In this document: in pieces, positions 15,223 through 23,632 of the stretch | Numbering within the stretch: the stretch's first letter is position 1 | How the letters are laid out: the number at the start of each line of letters is the position of its first letter | The notes under the pieces: generated by a model | What the model was told of the DNA's origin: nothing | Database searches by the model: none | Seen by the model: the letters and a program-made list of their open reading frames with translations, nothing else | Assembly (NCBI GenBank): GCA_041624375.1 | Contig: JBFJVD010000008.1 | Span: forward strand, 1-32,585 | Length of the DNA stretch: 32,585 bases | Direction of reading: 5' to 3' | From: JBFJVD01 sp041624375 | GTDB lineage: Bacteria; Chloroflexota; Anaerolineae; Anaerolineales; E44-bin32 | Made by a program: the position numbers and the translations under genes

Positions 15223-16604
15223 AAGCCACCAGCCGCCACAATCCGCGTACAGCGGTTCCGGGGGCCTCCGGTCGGGAATCGGCCGCGCCGCCCCCGCCCG
15301 TCCCGCAAGGCCAGGTGGGCCTGCACGCGCTTCGTGCCTTGCTGCAGGAACGAAGCCTGCTCGCCGCGCTGGCGGCGCTGCATCGTGAGATGGGCGACAT
15401 CTTCCAGCTGCCGCTGCCAGGATTCGATCCGGTCGTGCTGGTCGGGCCGCAAGCCAACCGTTTCCTGTTGGTGGAGTCGAGAGATGATGTGCGCTGGCGG
15501 ACAGAGGGTGATCCCGTCACTCAGCTCCTGCGGCAGGGAGTGCTTGTGGTCGACGGCGCCTGGCACGACGAGCTGCGGGGCAAGATGAATCCGTCGCTCC
15601 ACCGGCGCATGTTCGGCGGCTACGTCGAAACCATGTGGCGCACGCTCGACTGGGCCAGCGAACACTGGGCCGACAGTGGAACGGTGGATATGCTGGTCGA
15701 TATGCGGCGCGTAGCGCTCACCACGCTCATCCAGACACTCTTCGGGGCCGATGTGCGACCCCACATCCGCAGGCTGTGGAAAGCGGTTCTCAAGACGCTG
15801 TCGTACATCTCGCCCGGCGCCTGGTTGCTCTGGCGAGGGATCCCCCGCCCCGGCTACCGGCGAGCGCTGGAACAGATGGACGCCTACCTCTATGAGATCA
15901 TCGCTGCGCGCCGGCAGCACCCCGCCAACCCAAGCGACCTACTTGGCAGCCTCATCACGGTTCCGGGCTACGACGATGGATTGATCCGTGACCAGCTCCT
16001 GACGATGCTCATCGCCGGGCACGATACGAATACTGCGCTGCTGGCCTGGAGCCTGTACTTGCTCGGCCAGAATCCTGGCGTTATGGCGCAGGCAAAAGAC
16101 GAGGTCGACCGGGTGCTGGGCTCAGCGCCGCCGCAGCTGGAAACGATCGGCGGGCTCAAATACCTGGACGCCGTCGTCAATGAGAGCCTACGGCTGTACC
16201 CGCCGATCCATATCGGCAACCGGACCGCAGCACGAGATCTTGAATTTCAGGGCTACCGGATCCCGGCCGGGAAGCGAGTCGTTTACTCCATCTATCTCTC
16301 ACACCGCCATCCCGCCTACTGGGATGCTCCCGATGCGTTCCGTCCGGAGCGCTTCATGAACGGCGGCGCCCGCGACCTGCGTCCCTACGTCTTTGTTCCA
16401 TTCGGGGGCGGCCCTCGCAACTGCATTGGCGCCGCCTACGGACAGATGGAAGCCAGGGTCGTCCTGGCGCGCATTCTGCAGCGCTACGAACTAAGAGCGC
16501 TGGACAGGCCGGTCCATCCGCACATGGGCGCAACCCTGGAACCGCGACCTGGGGTCCTCATGACCGTCCGCAGCCGGCCGATAGACGCGGAGGCCAGGGG
16601 ATGA
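15219..16604 (+). CDS. Cytochrome P450, probable carotenoid hydroxylase
   Basis: Starting at the ATG at 15219 (ATGA overlap with plsY), the protein has 461 residues. The oxygen-activating helix reads AGHDTN (266-271), the ExxR pair is Glu322/Arg325 in NESLRLYP, and the heme loop is FGGGPRNCIG with heme-ligand Cys402. The same frame stays open upstream to 14601, but that part overlays plsY and is not coding. In Thermus, CYP175A1 is a beta-carotene hydroxylase in a carotenoid cluster. Location between plsY and lycopene cyclase supports a similar ring-hydroxylating role here, but the exact substrate is inferred from neighbours. Confidence 0.9.
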   Translation: MKATSRHNPRTAVPGASGRESAAPPPPVPQGQVGLHALRALLQERSLLAALAALHREMGDIFQLPLPGFDPVVLVGPQANRFLLVESRDDVRWRTEGDPVTQLLRQGVLVVDGAWHDELRGKMNPSLHRRMFGGYVETMWRTLDWASEHWADSGTVDMLVDMRRVALTTLIQTLFGADVRPHIRRLWKAVLKTLSYISPGAWLLWRGIPRPGYRRALEQMDAYLYEIIAARRQHPANPSDLLGSLITVPGYDDGLIRDQLLTMLIAGHDTNTALLAWSLYLLGQNPGVMAQAKDEVDRVLGSAPPQLETIGGLKYLDAVVNESLRLYPPIHIGNRTAARDLEFQGYRIPAGKRVVYSIYLSHRHPAYWDAPDAFRPERFMNGGARDLRPYVFVPFGGGPRNCIGAAYGQMEARVVLARILQRYELRALDRPVHPHMGATLEPRPGVLMTVRSRPIDAEARG

Positions 16605-17443
16605 CCTATTTTGCCTTCCTCACGCTGTTCCTGGGAACGCCGCTCATGTTGCTGGCGCTGCTCAGCTTCTGGGATCAACGGCGCGCTCTGCGTGCCCCGG
16701 AACGATTGCGCAATGTCTCCCATGGATGGGCGCTCGCCCTGCACGTCTTGATCGCCGTCCTGTACACAACGCCCTGGGACAACTACCTGGTCGCTACCCG
16801 GGTGTGGTGGTACGACCCACAGCTGGTAACCGGGATCACCCTGGGCTGGGTCCCCCTGGAGGAGTATGTGTTCTTTGTGGTTCAGACGCTGGTCACCGGC
16901 GCCTGGCTCCTCCTGCTGGTTCGGCGGGCGCGGGCGGAGGGGCGCATCTCTGCCGGCGGGCCGCGCCTGCGGGCGGCGAGCACCGCTGCCGCCGCGCTCA
17001 TCTGGCTGATCGCGGCGGCCGTCCTGTTGCGCGGCCCGTCGAAAGGAACCTACCTGGCGCTCGAACTCGCCTGGGCGCTCCCCCCGCTCGGGCTCCAGCT
17101 GGCATTCGGCGCCGATCTCCTCTGGCACGAGCGACGCCTGGTGGCGCTCGGGGTATTGATCCCGACGCTGTATCTCGGGCTGGCAGACTCGGTGGCGATC
17201 GCCGCAGGCACCTGGACAATTAACCCGGATCAATCTACCGGGATCCTGCTGTTAGACCTTCCGCTGGAGGAGTGGCTCTTCTTCCTGCTCACCAATTCGC
17301 TGATCGTCTTCGGCATGACGCTGCTGATGCGGACGGAGAGCCGGTCGCGAGCGACGGCGCTGGCCGCCTGGTTGCGCGGTCGGCGGGTCCGGCTGGCGCC
17401 GAGGATCCCATCACATAGCGATCAAGGAGAGGGACTCAGATGA
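16601..17443 (+). CDS. Lycopene cyclase, fused CrtYc-CrtYd type
   Basis: The 280-residue membrane protein contains two homologous lycopene cyclase domains. The first has TTPWDNYLVATRVWWY (56-71) and VPLEEYVFF (84-92); the second has WTINPDQSTGILLLDLPLEEWLFF (about 205-228). The PLEE motif at the membrane edge carries the catalytic acid. In actinobacteria the two halves are separate genes; fusions are known in fungi, archaea and other bacteria. It should form beta-ionone ring(s) on lycopene. It overlaps the P450 and the lactate dehydrogenase genes by ATGA. Confidence 0.9.
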   Translation: MTYFAFLTLFLGTPLMLLALLSFWDQRRALRAPERLRNVSHGWALALHVLIAVLYTTPWDNYLVATRVWWYDPQLVTGITLGWVPLEEYVFFVVQTLVTGAWLLLLVRRARAEGRISAGGPRLRAASTAAAALIWLIAAAVLLRGPSKGTYLALELAWALPPLGLQLAFGADLLWHERRLVALGVLIPTLYLGLADSVAIAAGTWTINPDQSTGILLLDLPLEEWLFFLLTNSLIVFGMTLLMRTESRSRATALAAWLRGRRVRLAPRIPSHSDQGEGLR

Positions 17444-18393
17444 AAGTCGGGGTTGTGGGAAGCGGGCTGGTCGGCGCCACCGCGGCCTACGCACTCGTGA
17501 TGCGCGGCGTCGGCCGTGAGATCGTCCTGATCGACAAAGACTCTGATCGCGCCCAGGCTGAAGCCGACGATATCTTGCACGCGGTGCCCTTTGCCCACCC
17601 ACTTCAAATCCATGCCGGCGATTATACGAACCTGGACGGCGCGCGCGTCGTGATCCTGACGGCCGGCGTCAACCAGCGTCCGGGGGAATCGCGGCTCGAA
17701 CTTCTCGGGCGCAACGCTGCGGTGTTTGAAGACATCGTCCCGAAGGTGCTTGAACATGCGCCGCAAGCGGTCCTGGTTGTGGCCACCAATCCGGTCGACA
17801 TTATGACTCACCTGGCGGCCTCGGTCGCCCGCCGTCTCGGCGCGGAGCCGGGCCGCGTGCTGGGCTCCGGGACAACGCTGGACACGGCCCGCTTTCGAAC
17901 CTTACTCGGCTCTCGGCTGGGTGTAGATGCCCAGCACGTTCATGCCTACGTAGTGGGGGAACACGGCGATTCGGAAGTGCTCACCTGGTCGCTGGCGACC
18001 GTGGGTGGCATGCCGCTCGAAGACTTCTGCGACCGCCACCAGGTCGACTTGAACGCCGAAACTCGGCAGGAAATCGATGAGCGCGTGCGCCGCGCCGCGT
18101 ACCAAATCATCTCCGGTAAGGGCGCCACCTATTACGGCATCGGCAGCGCCCTGGCGCGCATTACCCACGCCATTCTCCACGACCAGCGCGCCATCCTCAC
18201 CATCTGCAGCCCAGAGGCCGAGGTGGCATCGGTGCCGGATGTCACTCTCTCCCTGCCGCATCTCCTCGGTGGCCGTGGTGTGCTCGCCACATTTCCGCTG
18301 CCGATCGACGAGGCGGAGCAACGTGCACTGCAGGTCAGCGCCAACGTGGTGCGCGAGGCCATCGAAGCCCTCGAGGGGTCTCACCAACTATGA
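17440..18393 (+). CDS. ldh: L-lactate dehydrogenase
   Basis: The 317-residue protein has the NAD-binding motif VGVVGSGLVGATAAYAL (3-18) and Asp32 for NAD. Substrate-loop residues NQRPGESR place Gln79 where malate dehydrogenases have Arg, which points to lactate/pyruvate. Asp147, Arg151 (LDTAR) and catalytic His174 (GEHGDSEV) are present. A GGAGAGGG site sits about eight bases before the ATG, and the ATGA overlap ties it to the lycopene cyclase. A cytosolic LDH inside a carotenoid operon is unusual; it may balance NADH or act on another 2-hydroxy acid. Confidence 0.92.
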   Translation: MKVGVVGSGLVGATAAYALVMRGVGREIVLIDKDSDRAQAEADDILHAVPFAHPLQIHAGDYTNLDGARVVILTAGVNQRPGESRLELLGRNAAVFEDIVPKVLEHAPQAVLVVATNPVDIMTHLAASVARRLGAEPGRVLGSGTTLDTARFRTLLGSRLGVDAQHVHAYVVGEHGDSEVLTWSLATVGGMPLEDFCDRHQVDLNAETRQEIDERVRRAAYQIISGKGATYYGIGSALARITHAILHDQRAILTICSPEAEVASVPDVTLSLPHLLGGRGVLATFPLPIDEAEQRALQVSANVVREAIEALEGSHQL

Positions 18394-19889
18394 GTCCTGC
18401 TTCCACCCAACCTCACGACCAAGAGAAGAACCGGCTGCTGTTGGTAACCGGTGCCACCGGCTATGTCGGAGGACGGCTGGTGTCTCGCCTGCTCGAAGGC
18501 GGCTATCGAGTCAGGGTTCTGGCTCGCGATCCGGCGCGCCTTCAAGGCCGGCCCTGGCTCGATCAAGTCGAAGTCGCGGCCGGCGATGTCCTGCAGCCGG
18601 AGACCCTGCCGGCCGCGATGCAGGGGGTGACCGAGGCTTATTACCTGATCCACAGCATGAAAGGAGGAGAAGGGTTCCATTCGCGGGATCTCGAGGCCGC
18701 ACGCAATTTCAGCGCGGCAGCCCAGGCTGCGGGTGTTGGCCGAATTCTCTACCTCGGCGGTTTGGGCGAGGATGATGCCGATCTCTCGCCCCACCTGCGC
18801 TCGCGCCACGAAACCGGGGAAGCCCTGCGCTCTGCGGGCGTCCCGGTCACCGAATTCCGCGCCGGAATTATCGTCGGATCGGGGAGCGTGTCTTTCGAGA
18901 TGATCCGCTACCTGACCGAGCGGATTCCGATCATGATCTGCCCGCGCTGGGTCTACACGCGCACACAGCCAATCGCCATCGATGATGTCCTCAATTACCT
19001 GATCACCGCGCTCGAGGCTCCAAAGAGCGCCGGCCAGACCATCGAGATCGGCGGCGCCGAGGTGCTGACCTATGGGGAGATGATGCTGGGGTATGCGGCC
19101 GCGCGCGGACTGTCTCGTCGCCTGATCCCCGTCCCGGTGCTCACCCCGCGCCTGTCTGCCTACTGGGTCCACTGGATGACCCCGATCCCGGCAGCCATTG
19201 CCCGACCCCTGATCGAAGGCATGCGCAATGAGGTCATCGTCCGCGACGATGTCGCCCGCCAGCTGTTCCCCGACCTTGCGCCGATCCCGTACCGGCAAGC
19301 GGTCGAACAAGCGCTGGTGCACCTGCAGGCCGGCGAGGTGGAAACGGCCTGGAGCGACGCGCTCGTGACCAGCCAGGACGACCTCCCACCGGTGGTCCTC
19401 ACGGTAAAGGAGGGCATCATCATCGAGCGCAGGCAGCGGACCGTTGCCGCCACTCCAGAAGGAGTGTTCGCCGCGTTCTCCAGCCTCGGCGGTGAGCAGG
19501 GATGGCTCTACGCAGACTGGGCCTGGCGGCTGCGCGGCGAGCTGGACCGTTTGATTGGAGGCGTCGGTTTTCGACGTGGCCGGCGCAGCCAAGACACCGT
19601 TCGCATCGGAGATGCCATCGACTTCTGGCGGGTGGAGGCAGTTGAGCCGCCGCGCCTGCTGCGGCTGCGAGCCGAAATGCGGCTGCCGGGGCGCGCCTGG
19701 CTTCAATTCGAAACGGAGCCTGCCGGCTCCGGAAGCACGCGCCTTGTTCAGCAGGCTTTCTTCGCTTCCAAGGGGCTTCTCGGGCTGCTCTACTGGGTCG
19801 TCCTCTACCCGATCCATGCATTGATCTTCTCTGGGCTGATCCACGCCCTGGCCCGCCGGTCCATCAGGTTGAGCGATGGTGCTCGGTGA
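18390..19889 (+). CDS. NAD(P)-binding SDR fused to DUF2867 (SRPBCC-like) domain
   Basis: This 499-residue protein combines an atypical SDR (LLLVTGATGYVGGRL at residues 16-30; YLGGLGED near 125) with a C-terminal DUF2867 domain (from about 345; EQGWLYADWAWRLRGELDRLIGG-type stretch and DFWRVEAVEPPRLLRLRAEM). The same fusion occurs in other bacteria, often near photolyase or carotenoid genes. A C-terminal hydrophobic helix (GLLYWVVLYPIHALIFSGLIHAL) suggests membrane association. The reaction is unknown. It is the last gene of the overlapping run: it overlaps the LDH gene by ATGA and is followed by a 91-base gap. Confidence 0.9.
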   Translation: MSPASTQPHDQEKNRLLLVTGATGYVGGRLVSRLLEGGYRVRVLARDPARLQGRPWLDQVEVAAGDVLQPETLPAAMQGVTEAYYLIHSMKGGEGFHSRDLEAARNFSAAAQAAGVGRILYLGGLGEDDADLSPHLRSRHETGEALRSAGVPVTEFRAGIIVGSGSVSFEMIRYLTERIPIMICPRWVYTRTQPIAIDDVLNYLITALEAPKSAGQTIEIGGAEVLTYGEMMLGYAAARGLSRRLIPVPVLTPRLSAYWVHWMTPIPAAIARPLIEGMRNEVIVRDDVARQLFPDLAPIPYRQAVEQALVHLQAGEVETAWSDALVTSQDDLPPVVLTVKEGIIIERRQRTVAATPEGVFAAFSSLGGEQGWLYADWAWRLRGELDRLIGGVGFRRGRRSQDTVRIGDAIDFWRVEAVEPPRLLRLRAEMRLPGRAWLQFETEPAGSGSTRLVQQAFFASKGLLGLLYWVVLYPIHALIFSGLIHALARRSIRLSDGAR

Positions 19890-19980
19890 TCTGATGACCG
19901 ACTGCCGCCTTCCCAGATGCCTGGCCGCGTCCTTTGCGGTATAAAAGGCCCCCAGCGCACCAGGTGTAGGAGTCCAGGCC

Positions 19981-21264
19981 ATGTCGGACAGCGCGAGCTA
20001 TTGGCTCACCCGCGGGATTGCTGCAGCGCGTGATCGGGACGTCGATGAGGCTCGTTTCTACCTCGAGCGCGCCCTTAATTCCGATCCTGATCACAAGCAG
20101 CGTGTCGACGCCCATTATTGGTTGAGTGAAATCACCGACGATCCCCAGCAGCGACGCAACTACCTCGAAGAGATTCTGGTTCACGAACCCAGCCATTACG
20201 TCGCGCGCCGCAATCTGGCCATCCTTGACGGACGGCTCGAGCCGGAGCAGGTGGTGGATCCCGATCAGCTCGCTGAAAAGTACATCTCCTCCGAGGTGCA
20301 GTCCAGGCGCTACATCTGCCAGCGCTGCGGCGGGGGGATGGCGTTCACAGGGAACGGCCGCTCGTTGGCCTGCGGCTACTGCGGCAACCGGCAGAGCCTG
20401 ATGCAGGCCCTTGAGCAAGGTGCGCTGGTGCCGGAAGAGGATTTCTTGCTGGCGATGGCCACAGCCAAGGGCCACACGCGGCCCAGGGCACTGCCCGGCT
20501 TTCACTGCGATGCCTGCGGCGGAGACTACCTGCTCTCCCCACAAATGCTCTCGCTCACCTGCCCATACTGCTCAGCCGTCTACGTCCTTGACCATCCTGA
20601 AACCCATCCGATCATTCCGCCGGAAGGCATCATCCCGTTCATGATCGACGAAAAACCCGCCACGAAAGCGATGCGCCGATGGCTTAAGGACCAGGGCATG
20701 GCAGCTGGCGTTCGCACCCAGAAGCTGCGTGGCCTCTATTTGCCGGCGTGGACCTTCGATCTCAGCGGCCAGATCCCGTGGACCTGCCTGCGCCATGACG
20801 GCGAAAACTGGGTGCCGTATTCAGGAAGAACCCTGATCGTGAAGAACGATCTGCTGGTGCCCGCCACCCACAGCTTGCCGGCCGAGATCACGACACAACT
20901 TGACGAGTTTGACCTGACGGGCCTGGTGCCGTACGACCCCGGCTACCTGGCCGATTGGCCGGCGGAAACGTACCAGATCGCCGCCACCGACGCAGCGATG
21001 TCGGCGCGCTGGAAGGCGATCGAGTCCGCTCAGGGTCGGGTGGCCGAGGAGATCGTCGAGTCGATCACCAATCTCAAGAGCGGTCCGGCCAACGTTCTCA
21101 TTGAGTCTTACCGCCTGGTACTGCTGCCCCTCTGGATCACCCGGTACCAGTGGAACGGAAAGATGTTCGGCCTCGCCGTCGATGGTCAATCCGCGCGGAT
21201 CTGGGCTGAGGCTCCGGCACGCGGCCTGCGCGGCTTCTTGAACCGCGTATTTGGGTCCACCTGA
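19981..21264 (+). CDS. TPR and zinc-ribbon protein of unknown function
   Basis: The 427-residue protein begins with a TPR-like helical region (about 5-85: WLTRGIAAARDRDVDEARFYLERAL). Two zinc ribbons follow: one from CQRC (113-116) and CGYC (131-134), the second from CDAC and CPYC (about 174-197). The C-terminal half is beta-rich and repeats the theme LPAWTFDLSGQIPW and LLPLWITRYQWNGKMF, as seen in proteins that are sometimes mis-annotated as primosomal or helicase-like. No enzyme motif is visible. An AGGAG site precedes the ATG by about eight bases, and a TATAAAA at about 19940-19946 could be part of its promoter. Confidence 0.78.
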   Translation: MSDSASYWLTRGIAAARDRDVDEARFYLERALNSDPDHKQRVDAHYWLSEITDDPQQRRNYLEEILVHEPSHYVARRNLAILDGRLEPEQVVDPDQLAEKYISSEVQSRRYICQRCGGGMAFTGNGRSLACGYCGNRQSLMQALEQGALVPEEDFLLAMATAKGHTRPRALPGFHCDACGGDYLLSPQMLSLTCPYCSAVYVLDHPETHPIIPPEGIIPFMIDEKPATKAMRRWLKDQGMAAGVRTQKLRGLYLPAWTFDLSGQIPWTCLRHDGENWVPYSGRTLIVKNDLLVPATHSLPAEITTQLDEFDLTGLVPYDPGYLADWPAETYQIAATDAAMSARWKAIESAQGRVAEEIVESITNLKSGPANVLIESYRLVLLPLWITRYQWNGKMFGLAVDGQSARIWAEAPARGLRGFLNRVFGST

Positions 21265-21288
21265 GCGAATAATTCCGGAGGGAACTCC

Positions 21289-22569
21289 TTGCAACGTTCC
21301 CGGCTGCTGCCGATCTTCTTCGTCGCCTTCGTCGATCTCCTCGGATTCGGCCTGATCCTCCCGTTGCTTCCTTTCTATGCCGACGCCTACGGGGCCAGCG
21401 CCGCCGTGGTCGGGCTGCTGGTGGCATCGTACGCGGCGGCCCAGCTGGTTGGGGCCCCGCTGCTTGGTCGTCTCTCTGACCGCTTCGGCCGGCGGCCGGT
21501 CCTGCTGGCGAGCATCTTCGGCACCTTCCTTGGCTTCCTGCTGCTCGGCTTTGCGGACCCCCTGGGACGCCAGATCGCCTTATGGCTTCGGGACGGCCCG
21601 TACGCGAATCCGAACGCCTGGGTGCTTGCCTTGTTGTTCGTCAGCCGCATCCTGGACGGCCTCACCGGCGGCAACATCTCGGTCGCCCAGTCCTATATCA
21701 CGGATGTCACCGACGAGGCCTCGCGCGCGCGCGGGCTGGGAATCATCGGCGCAGCCTTCGGCCTGGGCTTCATCTTTGGACCAGCGATCGGCGGTGTACT
21801 GAGCGTCCGCAGCTACGCTGCCCCTGCCTTTGCCGCCGCCGCGCTGAGCGCGCTTAATCTGATCATGGTCGCTGCGTTTCTCCCCGAATCGCTCACGGAA
21901 GAACGAAGACAGGCCATCGCTGCGGAGCCGCGGCGCGCCTTCAGCGCACGCGCCCTGGCCGAAGCGCTCGTCCGGCCGCTGGTGGGGCCTCTGCTGAGTT
22001 CCCGTTTCTTCTTCGGCCTGGCATTCTCCATGTTCCAGACCATTTTCCCGCTCTATGCGCAGTATCACCTGGACCTGGACCCCCGCCTCACCGGTTATGT
22101 GCTCACCTATGTCGGGCTGCTCGTGGTGCTGGTACAGGGCGTCGCCATTGGGTGGCTGACCGCCCGCGTCTCCGAGCCTCAATTGCTCTTCTATGCAACC
22201 CTCCTGATGGGCTTTGGACTTCTGCTCTGGGGATTCGTCCCCGACTTGATCTCGTTGCTCATCATCCTTGCGCCGATCGCACTGGCCGGTGGTACGTTTA
22301 ATACCGTGATCAACAGCGCACTCACCAAGGTCGTCCGGCAGGACGAAGTGGGGGGCACGCTCGGTCTGAGCACTTCGCTCGAAAGCCTGACGCGCGCGGT
22401 CGCTCCATCCTTCGGCGGCGCCCTGCTCGGCGGCCTGGGCACGTGGGCGCCTGGTGTTTTCGGCGCGGCTACGCTTGCCCTGCTGGCACCGTTCATGCGG
22501 CGGCACGTTGTGGAAGCGGCTCGAAGGGCGCAGGAGGAAGAAACCAAGCAGGGCGAGGCCATCGCCTGA
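21289..22569 (+). CDS. MFS transporter (TetA/drug-efflux-like)
   Basis: This 426-residue, 12-helix transporter has motif A between helices 2 and 3 as LLGRLSDRFGRRPVLLAS and a motif-C-like GAAFGLGFIFGPAIGG in helix 5, which suggests an antiporter of the tetracycline-resistance group. The start is a TTG at 21289, supported by GGAGGG six bases upstream; no ATG or GTG nearby is better placed. A long periplasmic loop (PLGRQIALWLRDGPYANPNAW) is inserted between helices 3 and 4. The gene follows the zinc-ribbon gene by 24 bases. Substrate unknown. Confidence 0.9.
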   Translation: MQRSRLLPIFFVAFVDLLGFGLILPLLPFYADAYGASAAVVGLLVASYAAAQLVGAPLLGRLSDRFGRRPVLLASIFGTFLGFLLLGFADPLGRQIALWLRDGPYANPNAWVLALLFVSRILDGLTGGNISVAQSYITDVTDEASRARGLGIIGAAFGLGFIFGPAIGGVLSVRSYAAPAFAAAALSALNLIMVAAFLPESLTEERRQAIAAEPRRAFSARALAEALVRPLVGPLLSSRFFFGLAFSMFQTIFPLYAQYHLDLDPRLTGYVLTYVGLLVVLVQGVAIGWLTARVSEPQLLFYATLLMGFGLLLWGFVPDLISLLIILAPIALAGGTFNTVINSALTKVVRQDEVGGTLGLSTSLESLTRAVAPSFGGALLGGLGTWAPGVFGAATLALLAPFMRRHVVEAARRAQEEETKQGEAIA

Positions 22570-22592
22570 AACCGATCGAGCGGCGTGCGGCA

Positions 22593-22612
22593 TGATCGGT
22601 TGTGATCGGTTG
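22593..22612 (+). repeat. Tandem 10-base direct repeat upstream of the YbgA-like gene
   Basis: TGATCGGTTG occurs twice without a gap (22593-22602 and 22603-22612), and an inverted copy of its core (AACCGATC) lies at 22570-22577. This arrangement sits directly before the YbgA-like start and could be an operator, or half of a terminator stem for the MFS gene. Confidence 0.5.
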
Positions 22613-22632
22613 ACGTAGAGTAGAGATTGAGA

Positions 22633-23613
22633 ATGGATGATTCATCGAAACTGCACGTGCAGGAGCCAAAGCTGCGGCTTGGCATCAGCGCCTGCCTGCT
22701 GGGCGAGGAAGTGCGCTACAACGGCGGCCATGCCCGCGACGCCTATCTTCACCAGACCCTCGGGGAATTTGTAGAATGGGTGCCGCTGTGTCCTGAGGTC
22801 GAGATCGGGCTGGGGACGCCGCGTGAGAGTCTGCGCCTGGCGGGCGAAGTCGAGCACCCCAGACTGCTCGCGCCGAAATCGGGCAGCGACCATACGGGAG
22901 CGATGCAGCGATGGGCAGAGTCGAAACTCGAAGAGCTCGCGGCGCTGGACCTGCATGGCTACGTGCTGAAGAAGAATTCACCCAGCTGCGGGTTGTTCCG
23001 GGTGAAGGTTTACGATCAGAACGAGATGCCTTCACGGACGGGCCGTGGAATCTTTGCTGCGGCGCTCGTCGCTGCCATGCCGCTCCTGCCGGTCGAGGAG
23101 GAAGGGCGTCTGAACGATCTGCGGCTGCGGGAGAATTTTGTTCAGCGTGTCTTCGTCTACTACCGCTGGACCAAAATGCTGCGCGAAGACGCCTCCCCTG
23201 CCGGCCTGGTCCGCTTCCACACGGCCCACAAGCTCACCCTCATGGCGCACAGCCCCGATCACTACCAGCGGCTCGGGCGGCTGGTCGCAGAAGCCGGCAG
23301 CCGAGACTGGATCGAGCTCACGGCCGAGTACGGCGCACTGCTCATGGAGGGGTTGGGCCGGCACAGCACGCCCGGCAAAGAAGTCAACGTCCTCCAGCAT
23401 CTGATGGGCTTCTTGAAGGATCAGCTGTCCGCGGAAGACAAGGCGGATCTGCTTCGGCTGTTCGAGGACTTCCGGCAGGGGTATGTCCCCCCGATTGTGC
23501 CGATCACCCTCCTCCAACATCACTTGAAGCGCGGCGAGGTCCCGGATTGGGTTCATCAGCAAGTCTATTTGAACCCGTACCCCAAGGAGCTCATGCTCCG
23601 CAATCACGTCTAG
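22633..23613 (+). CDS. YbgA-like protein (DUF523-DUF1722 fusion)
   Basis: Taking the ATG at 22633 (a TTG six bases upstream is possible), this is a 326-residue protein. An N-terminal DUF523 domain (about 10-160) shows GISACLLGEEVRYNGGHAR, VPLCPEVEIGLGTPRE and KKNSPSCG, whose conserved cysteines may bind a metal or cluster. A C-terminal DUF1722 domain (about 185-310) shows FHTAHKLTLMAHSP and TPGKEVNVLQHLMGFLK. In E. coli ybgA lies beside the photolyase gene phr, and the pair is linked in many light-induced clusters; here it is about 11 kb from phrB. Some DUF523 proteins take part in thiouracil or tRNA sulfur chemistry, but the role of this fusion is unsettled. Confidence 0.9.
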   Translation: MDDSSKLHVQEPKLRLGISACLLGEEVRYNGGHARDAYLHQTLGEFVEWVPLCPEVEIGLGTPRESLRLAGEVEHPRLLAPKSGSDHTGAMQRWAESKLEELAALDLHGYVLKKNSPSCGLFRVKVYDQNEMPSRTGRGIFAAALVAAMPLLPVEEEGRLNDLRLRENFVQRVFVYYRWTKMLREDASPAGLVRFHTAHKLTLMAHSPDHYQRLGRLVAEAGSRDWIELTAEYGALLMEGLGRHSTPGKEVNVLQHLMGFLKDQLSAEDKADLLRLFEDFRQGYVPPIVPITLLQHHLKRGEVPDWVHQQVYLNPYPKELMLRNHV

Positions 23614-23632
23614 CGGTCGAGGAGATCATCCG

